Shown here in pieces: positions 49,577 to 58,619 of a DNA stretch of 62,054 bases. This stretch comes from SHLQ01 sp964517125. GTDB lineage: Bacteria > Actinomycetota > Acidimicrobiia > Acidimicrobiales > SHLQ01. Location: assembly GCA_964517125.1 (NCBI GenBank), contig CAZFBD010000021.1, positions 1 through 62,054 on the forward strand. The letters run 5' to 3'. The notes under the pieces are model-generated. The model worked only from the letters and a program-made list of their open reading frames with translations. It was not told where the DNA came from and made no database searches. Position 1 is the stretch's first letter; each line of letters begins with the position of its first letter. The translations under genes and the position numbers were made by a program.

Positions 49577-51337
49577 TCACTCACGTTGGCGAGCATCGGC
49601 GTCACCACTCGGCTCCCAGCCGACGCTCTCTAGTTCCTGAGGGCCACGAAGCAGCTGGCCCGGTAGCTCGCCGGTGAACTCATCGTCCTGGACCGTGACC
49701 CGGCCAGCGCAGATCGTGAACTTGTAGCCCCTCCCCTGCTGCACATATCGGGGCGCACCCGTGGGCAAGTCGTACTGCATCCGAGGCGGGTCGACGGCAA
49801 GGTTCTCGAGGTCGATGACATTCACGTCGGCCCGGAACCCCGGCTCCAGACGACCACGGTCGCGAAGGCCGTAGAACTCGGCGGTCTGCTGCGTCTGCCG
49901 GTGGACAACGTGCTCCAGCTCCAGGAGTGGTCCACGAACGCGGTCGCGTGTCCAGTAAGCGAGCATGTAGGTGGGCATGGAACCGTCGACGATGGTGCCG
50001 CAGTGTGCCCCGCCGTCGGAGAGCCCCATCCGCGTGCGTGGATGCTCATGCATCTCCCGCAGCGGTTCCAGCGACCCTGCTGCGTAGTTCAGGAACGGGA
50101 AGTAGATGATGCCGCGACCGTCGTCGGAGTTCAGATGGTCGTAGGCCAGTTCGGCGGCCGCCTGGGGATCTCCGGCGGCCAGCGCTTCGAGCGACTGATC
50201 GGCAGCGGGTTCGTAGTCGGCATCGCCCGCGAATCGCCACATACGAGACCAGGTCTGCGAGATGAATTGCACCAGGGTTCGATCGTCCTCGGACTTCTCG
50301 GCCAGGATCGCAGCGCGGACATCGGGGTCTCGCAGGCGCTTGAGAAGGTCGGCCGGCTCCAGCCCTCGGAGTGCCTCGAAACTCGGCCGCCCGATGAACG
50401 GGTTGAGCGTGCCTTCCCAACTCATCAGCACACCCACCGGGCGTCCGGCGATCTGGCCGTAGAGCGGAATGTCGTCGGTTGCGGCCTCGTCGAGCATCTC
50501 CAGAACGTCCCGCCACATTTCGGGCACGACGTCGGAGATGTTGAAATTGAACACCACGGGTTCGCCTGTGGTCTTGGCGACCTCGCGCAGCCACGTGAAC
50601 GACTGCGGCACATCGGGGTGATGGAGTGCGCACTCGAACACGCCGTGGCCGGCGGCGGCCATGCCCTCGGCAATGCCGTGGACTTCCTCGAGCTCGGCAT
50701 TCGTTCCGGGCACGTCGTCGCCGTCGATGGACTTGTGGAACGGCGTGCGGCTGGTGGTGAATCCCAGCGCTCCGGCCTGGAGTGCTTCGGTGGTGAGCGA
50801 TGCCATCTCCTGGATCTCGGCGGGAGTTGCGTCGATGCCGTCGGCACAACGGTCGTCCATCACCCAGGCGCGGAGCGCGGAATGTGGCACCTGCGTGCCC
50901 ACGTCGGCCACCCAGTTGCGCCGCTCCAAGGCATCGAGATACTCGGGAAAGGTCTCCCAGTCCCATTCGATGCCGTCGGTGAGCGCTGCTCCCGGGATGT
51001 CTTCCACACCCTCCATGATCCGGATCAGGAACTCCCGACGATCGGCTCGCACCGGCGCAAAGCCGACGCCACAGTTGCCCATGACGACCGTGGTCACACC
51101 GTGCCAGCCCGACGGGGTGATGTACGGGTCCCAGGTCACTTGGGCGTCGTAGTGCGTGTGCATGTCGACGAAACCCGGGGTGACCAGAAGCCCGGTGGCG
51201 TCGATCTCTCGCCGCCCCTCCTGGTCGACCGTTCCGACCGCAGAAATGCGATCGCCGTCGATTGCAAGATCCCCAACGAATCGGGCCTTGCCCGTTCCGT
51301 CGACGATCGTTCCGTTCCGAATCACCAGGTCGTGCAT
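49577..51337 (-). CDS. N-acyl-D-amino-acid deacylase-like amidohydrolase
   Basis: A 586-aa metal-dependent amidohydrolase. The N-terminal beta-sandwich is followed by the metal motif GFVDMHTHYDAQVTWDP, VVMGNCGVGFAP (Cys ligand of the D-aminoacylase group), ALHHPDVPQ, and the C-terminal LSDGGAHCG with the catalytic Asp. The closing RLEPGFRADVNVIDLENL segment is typical. GGGAGGAAAC precedes the ATG and TACCGT lies 17 nt upstream of it. The substrate could be an N-acyl D-amino acid or a related amide. It is followed by no gene within 80 bp. Confidence 0.88.
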   Translation of the reverse strand: MHDLVIRNGTIVDGTGKARFVGDLAIDGDRISAVGTVDQEGRREIDATGLLVTPGFVDMHTHYDAQVTWDPYITPSGWHGVTTVVMGNCGVGFAPVRADRREFLIRIMEGVEDIPGAALTDGIEWDWETFPEYLDALERRNWVADVGTQVPHSALRAWVMDDRCADGIDATPAEIQEMASLTTEALQAGALGFTTSRTPFHKSIDGDDVPGTNAELEEVHGIAEGMAAAGHGVFECALHHPDVPQSFTWLREVAKTTGEPVVFNFNISDVVPEMWRDVLEMLDEAATDDIPLYGQIAGRPVGVLMSWEGTLNPFIGRPSFEALRGLEPADLLKRLRDPDVRAAILAEKSEDDRTLVQFISQTWSRMWRFAGDADYEPAADQSLEALAAGDPQAAAELAYDHLNSDDGRGIIYFPFLNYAAGSLEPLREMHEHPRTRMGLSDGGAHCGTIVDGSMPTYMLAYWTRDRVRGPLLELEHVVHRQTQQTAEFYGLRDRGRLEPGFRADVNVIDLENLAVDPPRMQYDLPTGAPRYVQQGRGYKFTICAGRVTVQDDEFTGELPGQLLRGPQELESVGWEPSGDADARQRE

Positions 51338-51362
51338 GTTTCCTCCCTGGTCACACGGTAGG

Positions 51363-53996
51363 TCAGGCAGCGGCCTTCCCGCGACGCCAAGGCGTGACGA
51401 TGCGGTCTCGGAGCCATTCGATGGCCAGGTAGTAGTACGGGAACGAGATGATCACCAGGAATGTGCTGGACAGCAATCCGAAGATGATCGTGAACGCCAG
51501 GCCCTCCCAGAACGGGTCGGCGAGGGCCAACGGCAGAAGGCCGCCAACGGTGGTGAGCGAGGTGGCGACCAACGGGCGGAAACGCTGACGGACGGCGTTG
51601 GAGATTGCCGTCTTGCGATCGTGGCCGGCGTCGCGTTCCTGATTGGCGAAGTCCACCAACAGGATCGTGTTGTTGACGGCAATACCAATGAGGCCGATGA
51701 GTCCGAGCATCACGAAGAAGCTCAGCTGGTTGTCGGTGATCAACAGGCCGCCGAACACGCCGAAGAAGCTGAAGAAAATCGCCGTGAAGACCAGGAACCA
51801 CTGGATGGCGCTGCGGAACTGGATGATCAACAGCACCAGCATCATGAGGAGCGCGATGCCAAAGGCGAACGGCAGGCTGCTGAACGATTCCTGGTTGTCG
51901 GATTCGAGTCCGAAGTCGAAGGCCAACGCATCGTCTTCGAGTCCGATCCTGGCCAGCTCGGTTGCCGTCCATTCCTCCTCGAAGAACTCTTGCGCCCGCG
52001 CCGTCGTGGACGTGACGGTGTCGTTGTCGAAGCGGGCACGGACCTCGACGAGCCGGCGGCCGTCCTCGCGGGCCACGACATCGTTGAGGGCAACGTCGGT
52101 TTCCACCACGGTCATGGTGTCGCCGTTGGCGAGTACAAGCTCGCGCCCGTCGAAGTCGGCCCGGAGCTGTTCTGCTGCTGCGGACAACGTTTCGATGTCT
52201 TCGCCGAAGACCTGCATGGTGAACGGGAAGAGCAGTTCGGGTGGTCCGTTCGAGATGGCTGAGAAGACCACGCGGGCGCCATCGACGGCGTCGCCGATCG
52301 GTTGGATCTGGTCCACGAGTTCATGCACCGTGGGCCGACCACCGATTGGCGTCAGGTTGTACTGGGCCAGCGCACTCCGTTCGTCCGCCAGGTAGAGGTA
52401 ACCGAGTTCGAGTTCCTCACCGAGCGAATCGCTGGCCTGCTGGTTGACGTCGAGCGCAATCTGCTTGGCCTGTTCGATCGTGGTGCCCGGTTCGTAGGTG
52501 ATCTCCATTGCGATGTTGATGGAGTCCTTGGCCGGCGGGAAGATGTTGAACCCAACCTGCGGTGCAAATACGCCAACCCCGACGAAGAACATCACGATGC
52601 TCAAAAGGAAGCCGGCGATACCAACTGCCACGCCCTTGCCACCGGTGATGCCCGGGAGGGATCCGACCTTGTCGGCCACCCATCCTTCGAGTCGGTTGAG
52701 CGGGCCGTTCGGCCGCGGAGCTGGCAACACCAGAAAGCGCGAGAAGACGGGGATGAAGATCAGCGACAGGATCAGCGACAACAACAGCGAGACAATGACC
52801 GTGATCGGCAGGATCCGGATGAAGCCGCCGAGGATGCCTCCGATGAGCAGCATCGGGGCGAACACGAGGATCGTCGTGAGCGTGCCCGAGACGCTGGCGG
52901 ATCCGACGCGGGTGATGGCACGTCGGATGACCGTGAGGTCGTCCTCGCCCTCGGATCGGAACGCGTCGATCGCCTCAGTGATGACGATGGCGTCGTCGAC
53001 GAACAACCCGAGCGCCAGAATCAGAGCGAAGAGCGAGATGGTGTTGAGCGAAATGCCGATCAGGTACATCGCCCCAAGCGAGGCCGACAGGACGGTCAGG
53101 ATGAACAGCGCCGTGATTATCGATGCACGCCACGAAATCCACAAGAGGGCGATGATCGCGACGGCGACGATACCGGTGAGCACGTTGCCCTGGAGCGAGC
53201 TGATCTGCTGACGAACCAGCGTGGCGAAGTCCAAGGCGACGACCGCTTCGAACCCGTCGGGCAGGCTCTGGCGGGCAACGTTGAGTGCCTCGTCGGTGGC
53301 GTCGCGTATCGCGAGAGCGTCGGCCCCCTCGTTCGCTTTCACGCCAATGGCGATGGATGGGCGAAACTCGCCAGTTGGGTCGGTCAGCTGGTTGAAACCA
53401 GCTTCGAGCACGACCTCTTCGCCGGTAGCTGGGTTGACACCAGCGTCGAAGATCTCCTCGACCTGAGCCGAAGCGATATCGGGGTGGGAGATGCTGTCGA
53501 CGATGGCATTGGCCGCCGCTTCGAGCTCTTCACCGGTGGAGGTGGTGCTTCCATAAACGGCAACGAGGACGTCGTAGCCTTCCTCGAGAAACTTCGAGGC
53601 ATCGATCGATTGGGTGACGACGATCGCTTCAGAGGGGAGGTCGAGGCCGGCAATGACCTCGTCCATGATGACGGCACCCTCGACACTGGTGGTTCCGCTT
53701 GCCAGGTTCGCGATGACCGAGAACGACGACGGCTGCGAGAAGGTCTGCACGCTCTCGACCTCGGCGCGGGCGAGCACGGCATCGCCGATGGGCTGGGTGA
53801 CGTCGAGGTCGACCAGGTCCATGTCGTCGACGAAGTAGCCGCCGGCGCCAATGGAGATTGGTACGTCCACGGGCGGGAAACCCTCGCGAGGCATCAGGAA
53901 CAGGTACGCGAACGCACCAAAGAACACCATGACGAGCCACAGCACGACCGACTGCTTTGGTCGGGATGCGAAGAGGTTGACGAAATTGGCAAGCAT
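51363..53996 (-). CDS. RND-family efflux permease
   Basis: An 877-aa HAE1/AcrB-like permease with an N-terminal helix (VVLWLVMVFFGAFAYLF), two large extracytoplasmic domains, and two groups of membrane helices. The RND motif with two Asp is seen as LGLFVDDAIVITEAIDAFRSE. The second half has NNTILLVDFANQERDAGHDR and VATSLTTVGGLLPLALADPF. It is shorter than AcrB (about 1050). No membrane-fusion or outer-membrane partner gene lies next to it, as expected for an organism without a classic outer membrane. The substrate is unknown. The 179 bp upstream contain only a hairpin. Confidence 0.88.
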   Translation of the reverse strand: MLANFVNLFASRPKQSVVLWLVMVFFGAFAYLFLMPREGFPPVDVPISIGAGGYFVDDMDLVDLDVTQPIGDAVLARAEVESVQTFSQPSSFSVIANLASGTTSVEGAVIMDEVIAGLDLPSEAIVVTQSIDASKFLEEGYDVLVAVYGSTTSTGEELEAAANAIVDSISHPDIASAQVEEIFDAGVNPATGEEVVLEAGFNQLTDPTGEFRPSIAIGVKANEGADALAIRDATDEALNVARQSLPDGFEAVVALDFATLVRQQISSLQGNVLTGIVAVAIIALLWISWRASIITALFILTVLSASLGAMYLIGISLNTISLFALILALGLFVDDAIVITEAIDAFRSEGEDDLTVIRRAITRVGSASVSGTLTTILVFAPMLLIGGILGGFIRILPITVIVSLLLSLILSLIFIPVFSRFLVLPAPRPNGPLNRLEGWVADKVGSLPGITGGKGVAVGIAGFLLSIVMFFVGVGVFAPQVGFNIFPPAKDSINIAMEITYEPGTTIEQAKQIALDVNQQASDSLGEELELGYLYLADERSALAQYNLTPIGGRPTVHELVDQIQPIGDAVDGARVVFSAISNGPPELLFPFTMQVFGEDIETLSAAAEQLRADFDGRELVLANGDTMTVVETDVALNDVVAREDGRRLVEVRARFDNDTVTSTTARAQEFFEEEWTATELARIGLEDDALAFDFGLESDNQESFSSLPFAFGIALLMMLVLLIIQFRSAIQWFLVFTAIFFSFFGVFGGLLITDNQLSFFVMLGLIGLIGIAVNNTILLVDFANQERDAGHDRKTAISNAVRQRFRPLVATSLTTVGGLLPLALADPFWEGLAFTIIFGLLSSTFLVIISFPYYYLAIEWLRDRIVTPWRRGKAAA

Positions 53997-54075
53997 GGGC
54001 TGATGTCCTTCCCGCGTTTCAGATCATCGTTGCGGGCAGACGCCCTGATGTCCTTGGAGTCACCGCCACCGTCGT

Positions 54076-54093
54076 GGTGGGGACAACCCCACC
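54076..54093. terminator. hairpin between yqeY and the RND gene
   Basis: GGTGGGG (54076-54082) and CCCCACC (54087-54093) form a perfect 7-bp stem with loop ACAA. It lies after the minus-strand yqeY gene and before the RND start, but no T-run follows on either strand. It may slow transcription between the two genes, with low certainty. Confidence 0.3.
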
Positions 54094-54175
54094 GTCAATC
54101 TACTGACCGGGTGGGAATGGTCGTCGGATGAAGCAGCCACACGTGGTGGTGTATCCGTCACACGTTGGCGCCCGT

Positions 54176-54625
54176 TCAGCTGAGGGCACGTCCAACGGCA
54201 CCCGAGACCGACTTGCCGTCGGCAGCTCCGCCGGCCTTGGCCATGACTGCCTTGATTGCCGCACCCATGTCCTTCTTCGTGGTGAACCCGCCGTCGGCGA
54301 TGACCGAGGCGACGAGCGACTCGAGCTCCTCGGGGCTCAGCTGCGCCGGCAGGTAGGCCTGGAGCACGTCGCGCTCGGCAACCTCGTTGGCTTCGCGTTC
54401 GGACTCCCCCGCCTCGGCGAAGATCTCGGCCGCCTCCGTCCGCTGCTTCACCTCGGTGGCGATGAGCTTCTGGACCTGCTCGTCGGACAGGTCGGCGCCG
54501 CCGCCCTCTGCCGCCTGCGCGGTCTTGATTGCGGTCAGCACCGCACGCAACGTGGTCTTCTTGACGGCGTCGCCTGCCTTCATGGCAGCCACAAGGTCGG
54601 TCTGAATCGTCTCGGAGAGTCCCAT
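54176..54625 (-). CDS. GatB/YqeY domain protein
   Basis: A 149-aa YqeY-type protein. It has LSETIQTDLVAAMKAGDAVK, LRAVLTAIKTA, EVKQRTEAAEIFAEAGE and LQAYLPAQLSPEEL, ending with the conserved AAIKAVMAKAGGAADGKSVS helix-turn segment. It is related to the C-terminal tRNA-binding part of GatB, and its cellular role is not settled. The ATG at 54625 gives the standard length; an ATG three codons upstream (54634) is possible. It is divergent from the small gene at 54666. Confidence 0.9.
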   Translation of the reverse strand: MGLSETIQTDLVAAMKAGDAVKKTTLRAVLTAIKTAQAAEGGGADLSDEQVQKLIATEVKQRTEAAEIFAEAGESEREANEVAERDVLQAYLPAQLSPEELESLVASVIADGGFTTKKDMGAAIKAVMAKAGGAADGKSVSGAVGRALS

Positions 54626-54665
54626 GGGAATCATCGTGTCACACCCCTTGTTCATACTGAGGAAC

Positions 54666-54869
54666 ATGGCTACGAAAACCACGAACTCCCGCACAATCGA
54701 AGCAACGCTCCAGCAGGGTCAACTCGTGCTCGTCGTCGATCGCCCCGGCCACAGCTGGAAGATCGACGAGGAAACGAAGAAGATTGGCCGCAAGGGTCTG
54801 GCACAGGCTCGTGCCGCACTCCGTTCCACCCCAGTCACCGAACTCACCCTGCTCGCCGACGCCGCCTGA
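54666..54869 (+). CDS. small hypothetical protein
   Basis: A 67-aa basic protein (TIEATLQQGQLVLVVDRPGH, SWKIDEETKKIGRKGLAQAR) with no known motif. CATACT lies 7 nt before the ATG, and GAGGAAC can serve as ribosome site. It is divergent from yqeY and probably a single gene. Confidence 0.6.
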   Translation: MATKTTNSRTIEATLQQGQLVLVVDRPGHSWKIDEETKKIGRKGLAQARAALRSTPVTELTLLADAA

Positions 54870-54944
54870 ACTACGCTCTCCCGGGTCGCCACTGCGGCGA
54901 CCCTCTCGGCATTGCGCCCGTTCCTCCAGCGAACCGAGCTGCGC

Positions 54945-55472
54945 ATGCCAACGCCACGTCGCCTTGTTGTTCTTGTGGCTGCCACCACGTTGTGGCTCAC
55001 CGGGTGCCCGACCCAATCCTCGGGTCCGCCGACGGTTGTCGGAATCGTCGATGGCGACACGGTCATCGTCCGTATCGCCGGGCAGGTCGAACGCGTCCGC
55101 CTGTTGGGCATCGACACGCCCGAGTCGGTCGATCCGTCACGGCCTGTGCAGTGTTTTGGCGTCGAGGCCTCCGACCACCTGAGCTCCCTGCTTCCGCCGG
55201 GCTCCGAAGTTGTCCTCACCCGCGATGTCGAGGCGAGGGATCGCTATGGCCGGCTCCTGGCTCACGTTCACCGATCCGCAGACGGCCTGTTCATCAACGA
55301 GCACATGCTCCGCAGCGGACATGCCGATCTGTTGGTGATTCCGCCCAACACCGCTCACCAGGCATCGTTCACCGACGCATTGGCCGAAGCGCAGACGAGT
55401 TCCCGAGGGCTGTGGGGCGCGTGCGCAAGCGCCGACTCCCCCATCGATCCACCGCCGGTGTCATCTGGTTGA
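54945..55472 (+). CDS. secreted thermonuclease-like (SNase) lipoprotein
   Basis: A 175-aa protein with an N-terminal signal ending in a lipobox (LWLTGC), followed by a staphylococcal-nuclease OB fold. VVGIVDGDTVIVRIAG starts it, RVRLLGIDTPESVD carries the first catalytic Arg and the Asp/Thr, and VEARDRYGRLLAHVH has the second Arg and calcium/catalytic acid region. It should be an extracellular, membrane-tethered nuclease. The ATG at 54945 starts directly with MPTPRR before the hydrophobic stretch; a TTG 33 bp upstream is less likely. Confidence 0.87.
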   Translation: MPTPRRLVVLVAATTLWLTGCPTQSSGPPTVVGIVDGDTVIVRIAGQVERVRLLGIDTPESVDPSRPVQCFGVEASDHLSSLLPPGSEVVLTRDVEARDRYGRLLAHVHRSADGLFINEHMLRSGHADLLVIPPNTAHQASFTDALAEAQTSSRGLWGACASADSPIDPPPVSSG

Positions 55473-55493
55473 CCCGTGGTGGAGCCGCTGGCT

Positions 55494-55877
55494 TCAGGCT
55501 GCAGCGGCAGCGAACCCCTCGAGCCACGGCGATGTTTCGAATCGGGGCGTCAACTCGTCGAGCCACCGTTCGTATGCGCCCTCGATCTTGAGGTCACCGG
55601 ACATGAACGCCGCATCCCGGCGCCGACCACCGGCCCACAGTTCCATCAGGACGGCTTCTTTTGCTGTCACCGTGACCGTGGCCTTCTCGCCTCGTGGCAG
55701 CTTGCCGGCGGTTGCCGACACACAGCGTCCGTTCTCGAAGTCCAGGTGGAAGGCCACCTTGCCGTCCTCTGTGTCGGTGACCACGTAGAGCAGACGAAGG
55801 GCCTCCGTGGAATCGGCAGCGGTGTCTGCACCGGCAGCGGCCAGAGCGTCGACCCAATCCTGTGAGTAACGAGTCAT
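55494..55877 (-). CDS. SCP2 sterol-binding domain protein
   Basis: A 127-aa protein with the SCP2-like fold pattern: VAFHLDFENGRCVSATAG, ATVTVTAKEAVLMELWAGGR and DAAFMSGDLKIEGAY, where GDLKIEG is the best-preserved part. Such domains bind lipids or act in sulfur/thiol chemistry; mycothiol-dependent DinB-type proteins are another relative. The ATG overlaps the mca stop by 4 bp (ATGA), so the two are coupled, and a link with mycothiol metabolism or detoxification is possible. Confidence 0.75.
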   Translation of the reverse strand: MTRYSQDWVDALAAAGADTAADSTEALRLLYVVTDTEDGKVAFHLDFENGRCVSATAGKLPRGEKATVTVTAKEAVLMELWAGGRRRDAAFMSGDLKIEGAYERWLDELTPRFETSPWLEGFAAAAA

Positions 55878-56749
55878 GCCGACGCTCCCGATGTCGACCG
55901 AAGCCCGGCGAAGAGGTCGTCCTCAAGCTCCTGCGTCTCGATCGTGGAGGCGGCCAGCTCGTAGTCGTCCCACGGGTACACGGCCGCAGCGATGGGGCGT
56001 GGAAGCGGGAACCAGAATCCTTCGTTCGGGTCCACCTGCGTGGCGTGGGCGAGCAAGGCGTCGCAACGGTTGTCCCACCACTTCTCGACCTCGATCTTCG
56101 CAGTGATCAGATGGTCCTCGGATTCGCGGTTCAGAAAGTCCTCGGGGAACGGGCTCTCGCCGTTGACCTCGAGGCACTTCTCGTGCGTGAGTTGCAGGCG
56201 TTCCAGCGACCAGGCCGTGTAGTACATCTTCGTGGGGGCCCAGGGCTCGCCGGCATCGGGGAATGCGTCGGGATCACCAGCGGCAGTGAAGGCCGGCACC
56301 GTGATGTCGTTCACCCGAAGATGATCGGGATGCAAGTAGCCGCGCTGATGATCCGAGTACGTGACGATGACCTGCGGTCGTTCCGCGCGGATGATGCGCA
56401 CGAGCCGTTCCACCGCCTCGTCGAGCGGAGCGTTTGCGAAGGCATCGGGGTGTTTGTTTTCGGGCATGTCGGGCATGCCCGAATCGCGGTAGCCCAGCAT
56501 GACGACCTTGTCGTAGCCAATGATGTCGGCCGACTTCTGCAGCTCGTCTCGGCGGACGGCAGCGATGTTGTCGCGCACCTCGGGCCGATCCATGGCGGGG
56601 TTCAGGATGTCCCCGGCCTCACCGCCTGTGCAACAGACGAGGACGGAGCTGATGCCCTCCTCGGCGTAACGGGCAACGGTTCCGGCCCCTTTTGAAGCTT
56701 CATCATCAGGGTGGGCGTGCACCACGAGCATTCGTAGATCCGACTTCAT
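55874..56749 (-). CDS. mca: mycothiol S-conjugate amidase
   Basis: A 291-aa zinc amidase of the MshB/Mca family. Mca cleaves mycothiol conjugates to release mercapturic acids in detoxification. The zinc motif is AHPDDEASKGAGTVARYAEE, with DHQRGYLHPDHLRVND providing the distal His. The C-terminal segment LLAHATQVDPNEGFWFPLP is typical of Mca rather than of MshB. The ATG at 56749 lies 7 nt after TATCGT, so it is probably leaderless. It is coupled to the SCP2 gene downstream and supports actinobacterial origin. Confidence 0.92.
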   Translation of the reverse strand: MKSDLRMLVVHAHPDDEASKGAGTVARYAEEGISSVLVCCTGGEAGDILNPAMDRPEVRDNIAAVRRDELQKSADIIGYDKVVMLGYRDSGMPDMPENKHPDAFANAPLDEAVERLVRIIRAERPQVIVTYSDHQRGYLHPDHLRVNDITVPAFTAAGDPDAFPDAGEPWAPTKMYYTAWSLERLQLTHEKCLEVNGESPFPEDFLNRESEDHLITAKIEVEKWWDNRCDALLAHATQVDPNEGFWFPLPRPIAAAVYPWDDYELAASTIETQELEDDLFAGLRSTSGASA

Positions 56750-56756
56750 TTCGCGA

Positions 56757-56774
56757 ACGATATCCGGGTATCGT
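56757..56774. promoter_or_regulatory. divergent promoter palindrome between mca and the J-domain gene
   Basis: ACGATA-TCCGGG-TATCGT is an 18-bp palindromic arrangement. Read on the minus strand, TATCGT (56757-56762) ends 7 nt before the mca ATG and is its -10 box. Read on the plus strand, the mirror-image TATCGT (56769-56774) faces the J-domain gene. The two -10 boxes therefore form the arms of one palindrome. Confidence 0.5.
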
Positions 56775-56811
56775 GAGCGTTCGTTTCGATTCACCCAAAG
56801 TGGACACACAA

Positions 56812-57399
56812 GTGAGAAACCCCGCGTTGCGTGAGCACTACCGTCGCTTCGGGCTTCGCCCGAGCGCTTCCGTCGACCAGATCAACGCGTCTTTTCGCAA
56901 GCTGAGCAAGGACGCACACCCCGATACTGGCGGCTCGGTTGCCGAGTTCGAAGCGCTCCAAGACTCTCGACGACTGCTCCTTGCCGCGGCAAACGTTCAA
57001 CTCGATCTGGAGACATCGCAACGGGTTGCGTCGCCGCCAGGACCTGCCTGGGCACCTGGTGCCTTCCTTGGGCTCGCGTTCGCGGTTGGCGTTGGCGTCA
57101 CCGGCCTGGTCACCGCCGATCGCTCGCTGATTCTCTTGGGGCTCGGTGGCGCCGTGGCGCTGTGGGCCGTGGTCACCAGCGTGATCGGCCTGGCCCGGGC
57201 ACATCGGCGAAACACGCGAACCCACGTGGTCTATCCGAGCGCCGAGGACGTCATCGAACTCCGCGAGCCCGACCGACCATCGTCTCAACGGCGCCGCAGT
57301 GAATCCTCGGCTCCGACGGCTGAGCAACCGGGTCAGAGAGCTGCGAACTCGTTCTCGCCCGTCTCTTCGTCAGCCAACAACCGCCAGCCGAAGATCTGA
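56812..57399 (+). CDS. membrane protein with an N-terminal J-domain
   Basis: A 195-aa protein with a truncated J-domain at about 1-60 (LREHYRRFGLRPSASVDQIN, FRKLSKDAHPDTGG with the HPD motif), two membrane helices (about 90-110 and 112-135), and a charged cytoplasmic tail rich in Ser and Arg. It would recruit DnaK to the membrane. The start is uncertain: GTG 56812 is chosen because the plus-strand -10 box at 56769 excludes the earlier GTG at 56773. Its last 67 bp overlap the end of the convergent PhoU/TrkA-C gene. Confidence 0.72.
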   Translation: MRNPALREHYRRFGLRPSASVDQINASFRKLSKDAHPDTGGSVAEFEALQDSRRLLLAAANVQLDLETSQRVASPPGPAWAPGAFLGLAFAVGVGVTGLVTADRSLILLGLGGAVALWAVVTSVIGLARAHRRNTRTHVVYPSAEDVIELREPDRPSSQRRRSESSAPTAEQPGQRAANSFSPVSSSANNRQPKI

Positions 57400-58556
57400 G
57401 CGAACCGTTCGCGGCCTTCATCGGGGCCGCTTGCGATGACGACATCACCGGTGCCGAGAAGGTGGGAGCCCCGGGGACGATGCCGGTAGACGTCTCCCTG
57501 TTTGATGGCGAGCACGTTGTAGCCGGGAGCAACGTCGAGCTGCAGATCGGCCAGTGTGGCGCCATTCGCCTCGCACGTGTCTGCCACCGCAACCGAAAGT
57601 ACGACTTCGTCGGAATCGGCGAGAGCGACACCGAGAACCGGATGGATGTCCTCGCCGGTTTCCACGAGCGTCACCATCTGTGACGCCTGATCGCCGATGT
57701 CTTCTGACGCAGCCGCCAGGTGCAGCAGCCCGCGCAGCGGTGAGGGATCGGTGTTTGCGGCCGCAGCCCGAAGCACCCACGTCTCGAGCCGATCGTGCAT
57801 TTCGTCGAGCCGTCCTTCGAGGTGTCGCACCTCGGCGGCCAAACCGCGGTCACCGAGGACAAGTGCCGAGTAGGCCAGACCAACTGCAGCTTCAGACGTG
57901 TTCTTCATCTCGATGAGCAGATCGATCGCACGATCGAGCTCGTCGATGGTGTTGGCGTCGTCGTCATCGGCGGGCGAGCGCCATTCGGGCGCCCCAGCCA
58001 GGACGCGGAGGGCGGGAATCCCGGCCGGTGGCCCTTCGAGAAAGAGCACGTCGCCCGGCACGAGAATGGTCTCGCCATCCACATCGGTGCTCCACCCATC
58101 GGAACTGCGAATTGCCATGATTCGCATGCCGGTGTGGACGGGGAGCTCCAGGTCGAGCAGCGCGCGGTGTGCCATCGTCGAATCGGCGGCGACAACCACC
58201 CGATGCGAGACCTCTTCGGCATCACTGAGCTCGACCACCAGGTGGGTGGGAATACCGAGTCGGTGCGAAACCGTCCGAGCGATGTTCACAGCATCGTTGC
58301 CGATCCGTTCGATTGCTGAGATGACCTGCAGCACCGAACCCATGGCCGGGGCCTCTCGCGGGTGGCGCACGCCGAGGACGGCAAGGGACCGCATGGCGGA
58401 GACCAGCTCGGTCATTTCGGCTTCGAGATCCCGGACCTCCTCGGCCATCTCCGGATCGCCGAAGTACACGGCGGCGTAGGCGAGGTCGACCATGAGCTCG
58501 GAGGTGTCCTTGGCCTCGGCGAGGAGGGTGCGGAGATTTCGGGGTTTGTCATCCAT
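57333..58556 (-). CDS. double PhoU/TrkA-C domain regulator
   Basis: A 407-aa protein made of two similar halves, each a PhoU-like helical domain followed by a TrkA-C (RCK-C) ligand-binding domain. First half: LLAEAKDTSELMVDLAYAAV, GNDAVNIARTVSHR, DSTMAHRALLDLELPVHTGM. Second half: LLIEMKNTSEAAVGLAYSAL, ASEDIGDQASQMVTL, DTCEANGATLADLQLDVAPG. TrkA-C domains bind small ligands such as c-di-AMP in some potassium channels. The downstream MgtE-type gene, lying 63 bp upstream on the same strand, is a likely partner. The start ATG has a plain leader with TACCAT 15 nt upstream. Confidence 0.8.
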   Translation of the reverse strand: MDDKPRNLRTLLAEAKDTSELMVDLAYAAVYFGDPEMAEEVRDLEAEMTELVSAMRSLAVLGVRHPREAPAMGSVLQVISAIERIGNDAVNIARTVSHRLGIPTHLVVELSDAEEVSHRVVVAADSTMAHRALLDLELPVHTGMRIMAIRSSDGWSTDVDGETILVPGDVLFLEGPPAGIPALRVLAGAPEWRSPADDDDANTIDELDRAIDLLIEMKNTSEAAVGLAYSALVLGDRGLAAEVRHLEGRLDEMHDRLETWVLRAAAANTDPSPLRGLLHLAAASEDIGDQASQMVTLVETGEDIHPVLGVALADSDEVVLSVAVADTCEANGATLADLQLDVAPGYNVLAIKQGDVYRHRPRGSHLLGTGDVVIASGPDEGRERFAQIFGWRLLADEETGENEFAAL

Positions 58557-58619
58557 TGGCTTGTTCTCGCAATGGTAGGGAATCGAAACGACTCGTGGAA
58601 GGGAAAGATCGAAGCGCCA

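Noticed and set aside
54128..55591. A 487-codon plus-strand open frame
   Set aside because: It covers yqeY (antisense), the 67-aa gene and the nuclease gene in another frame. Those three have recognised products or proper starts; this one has none.
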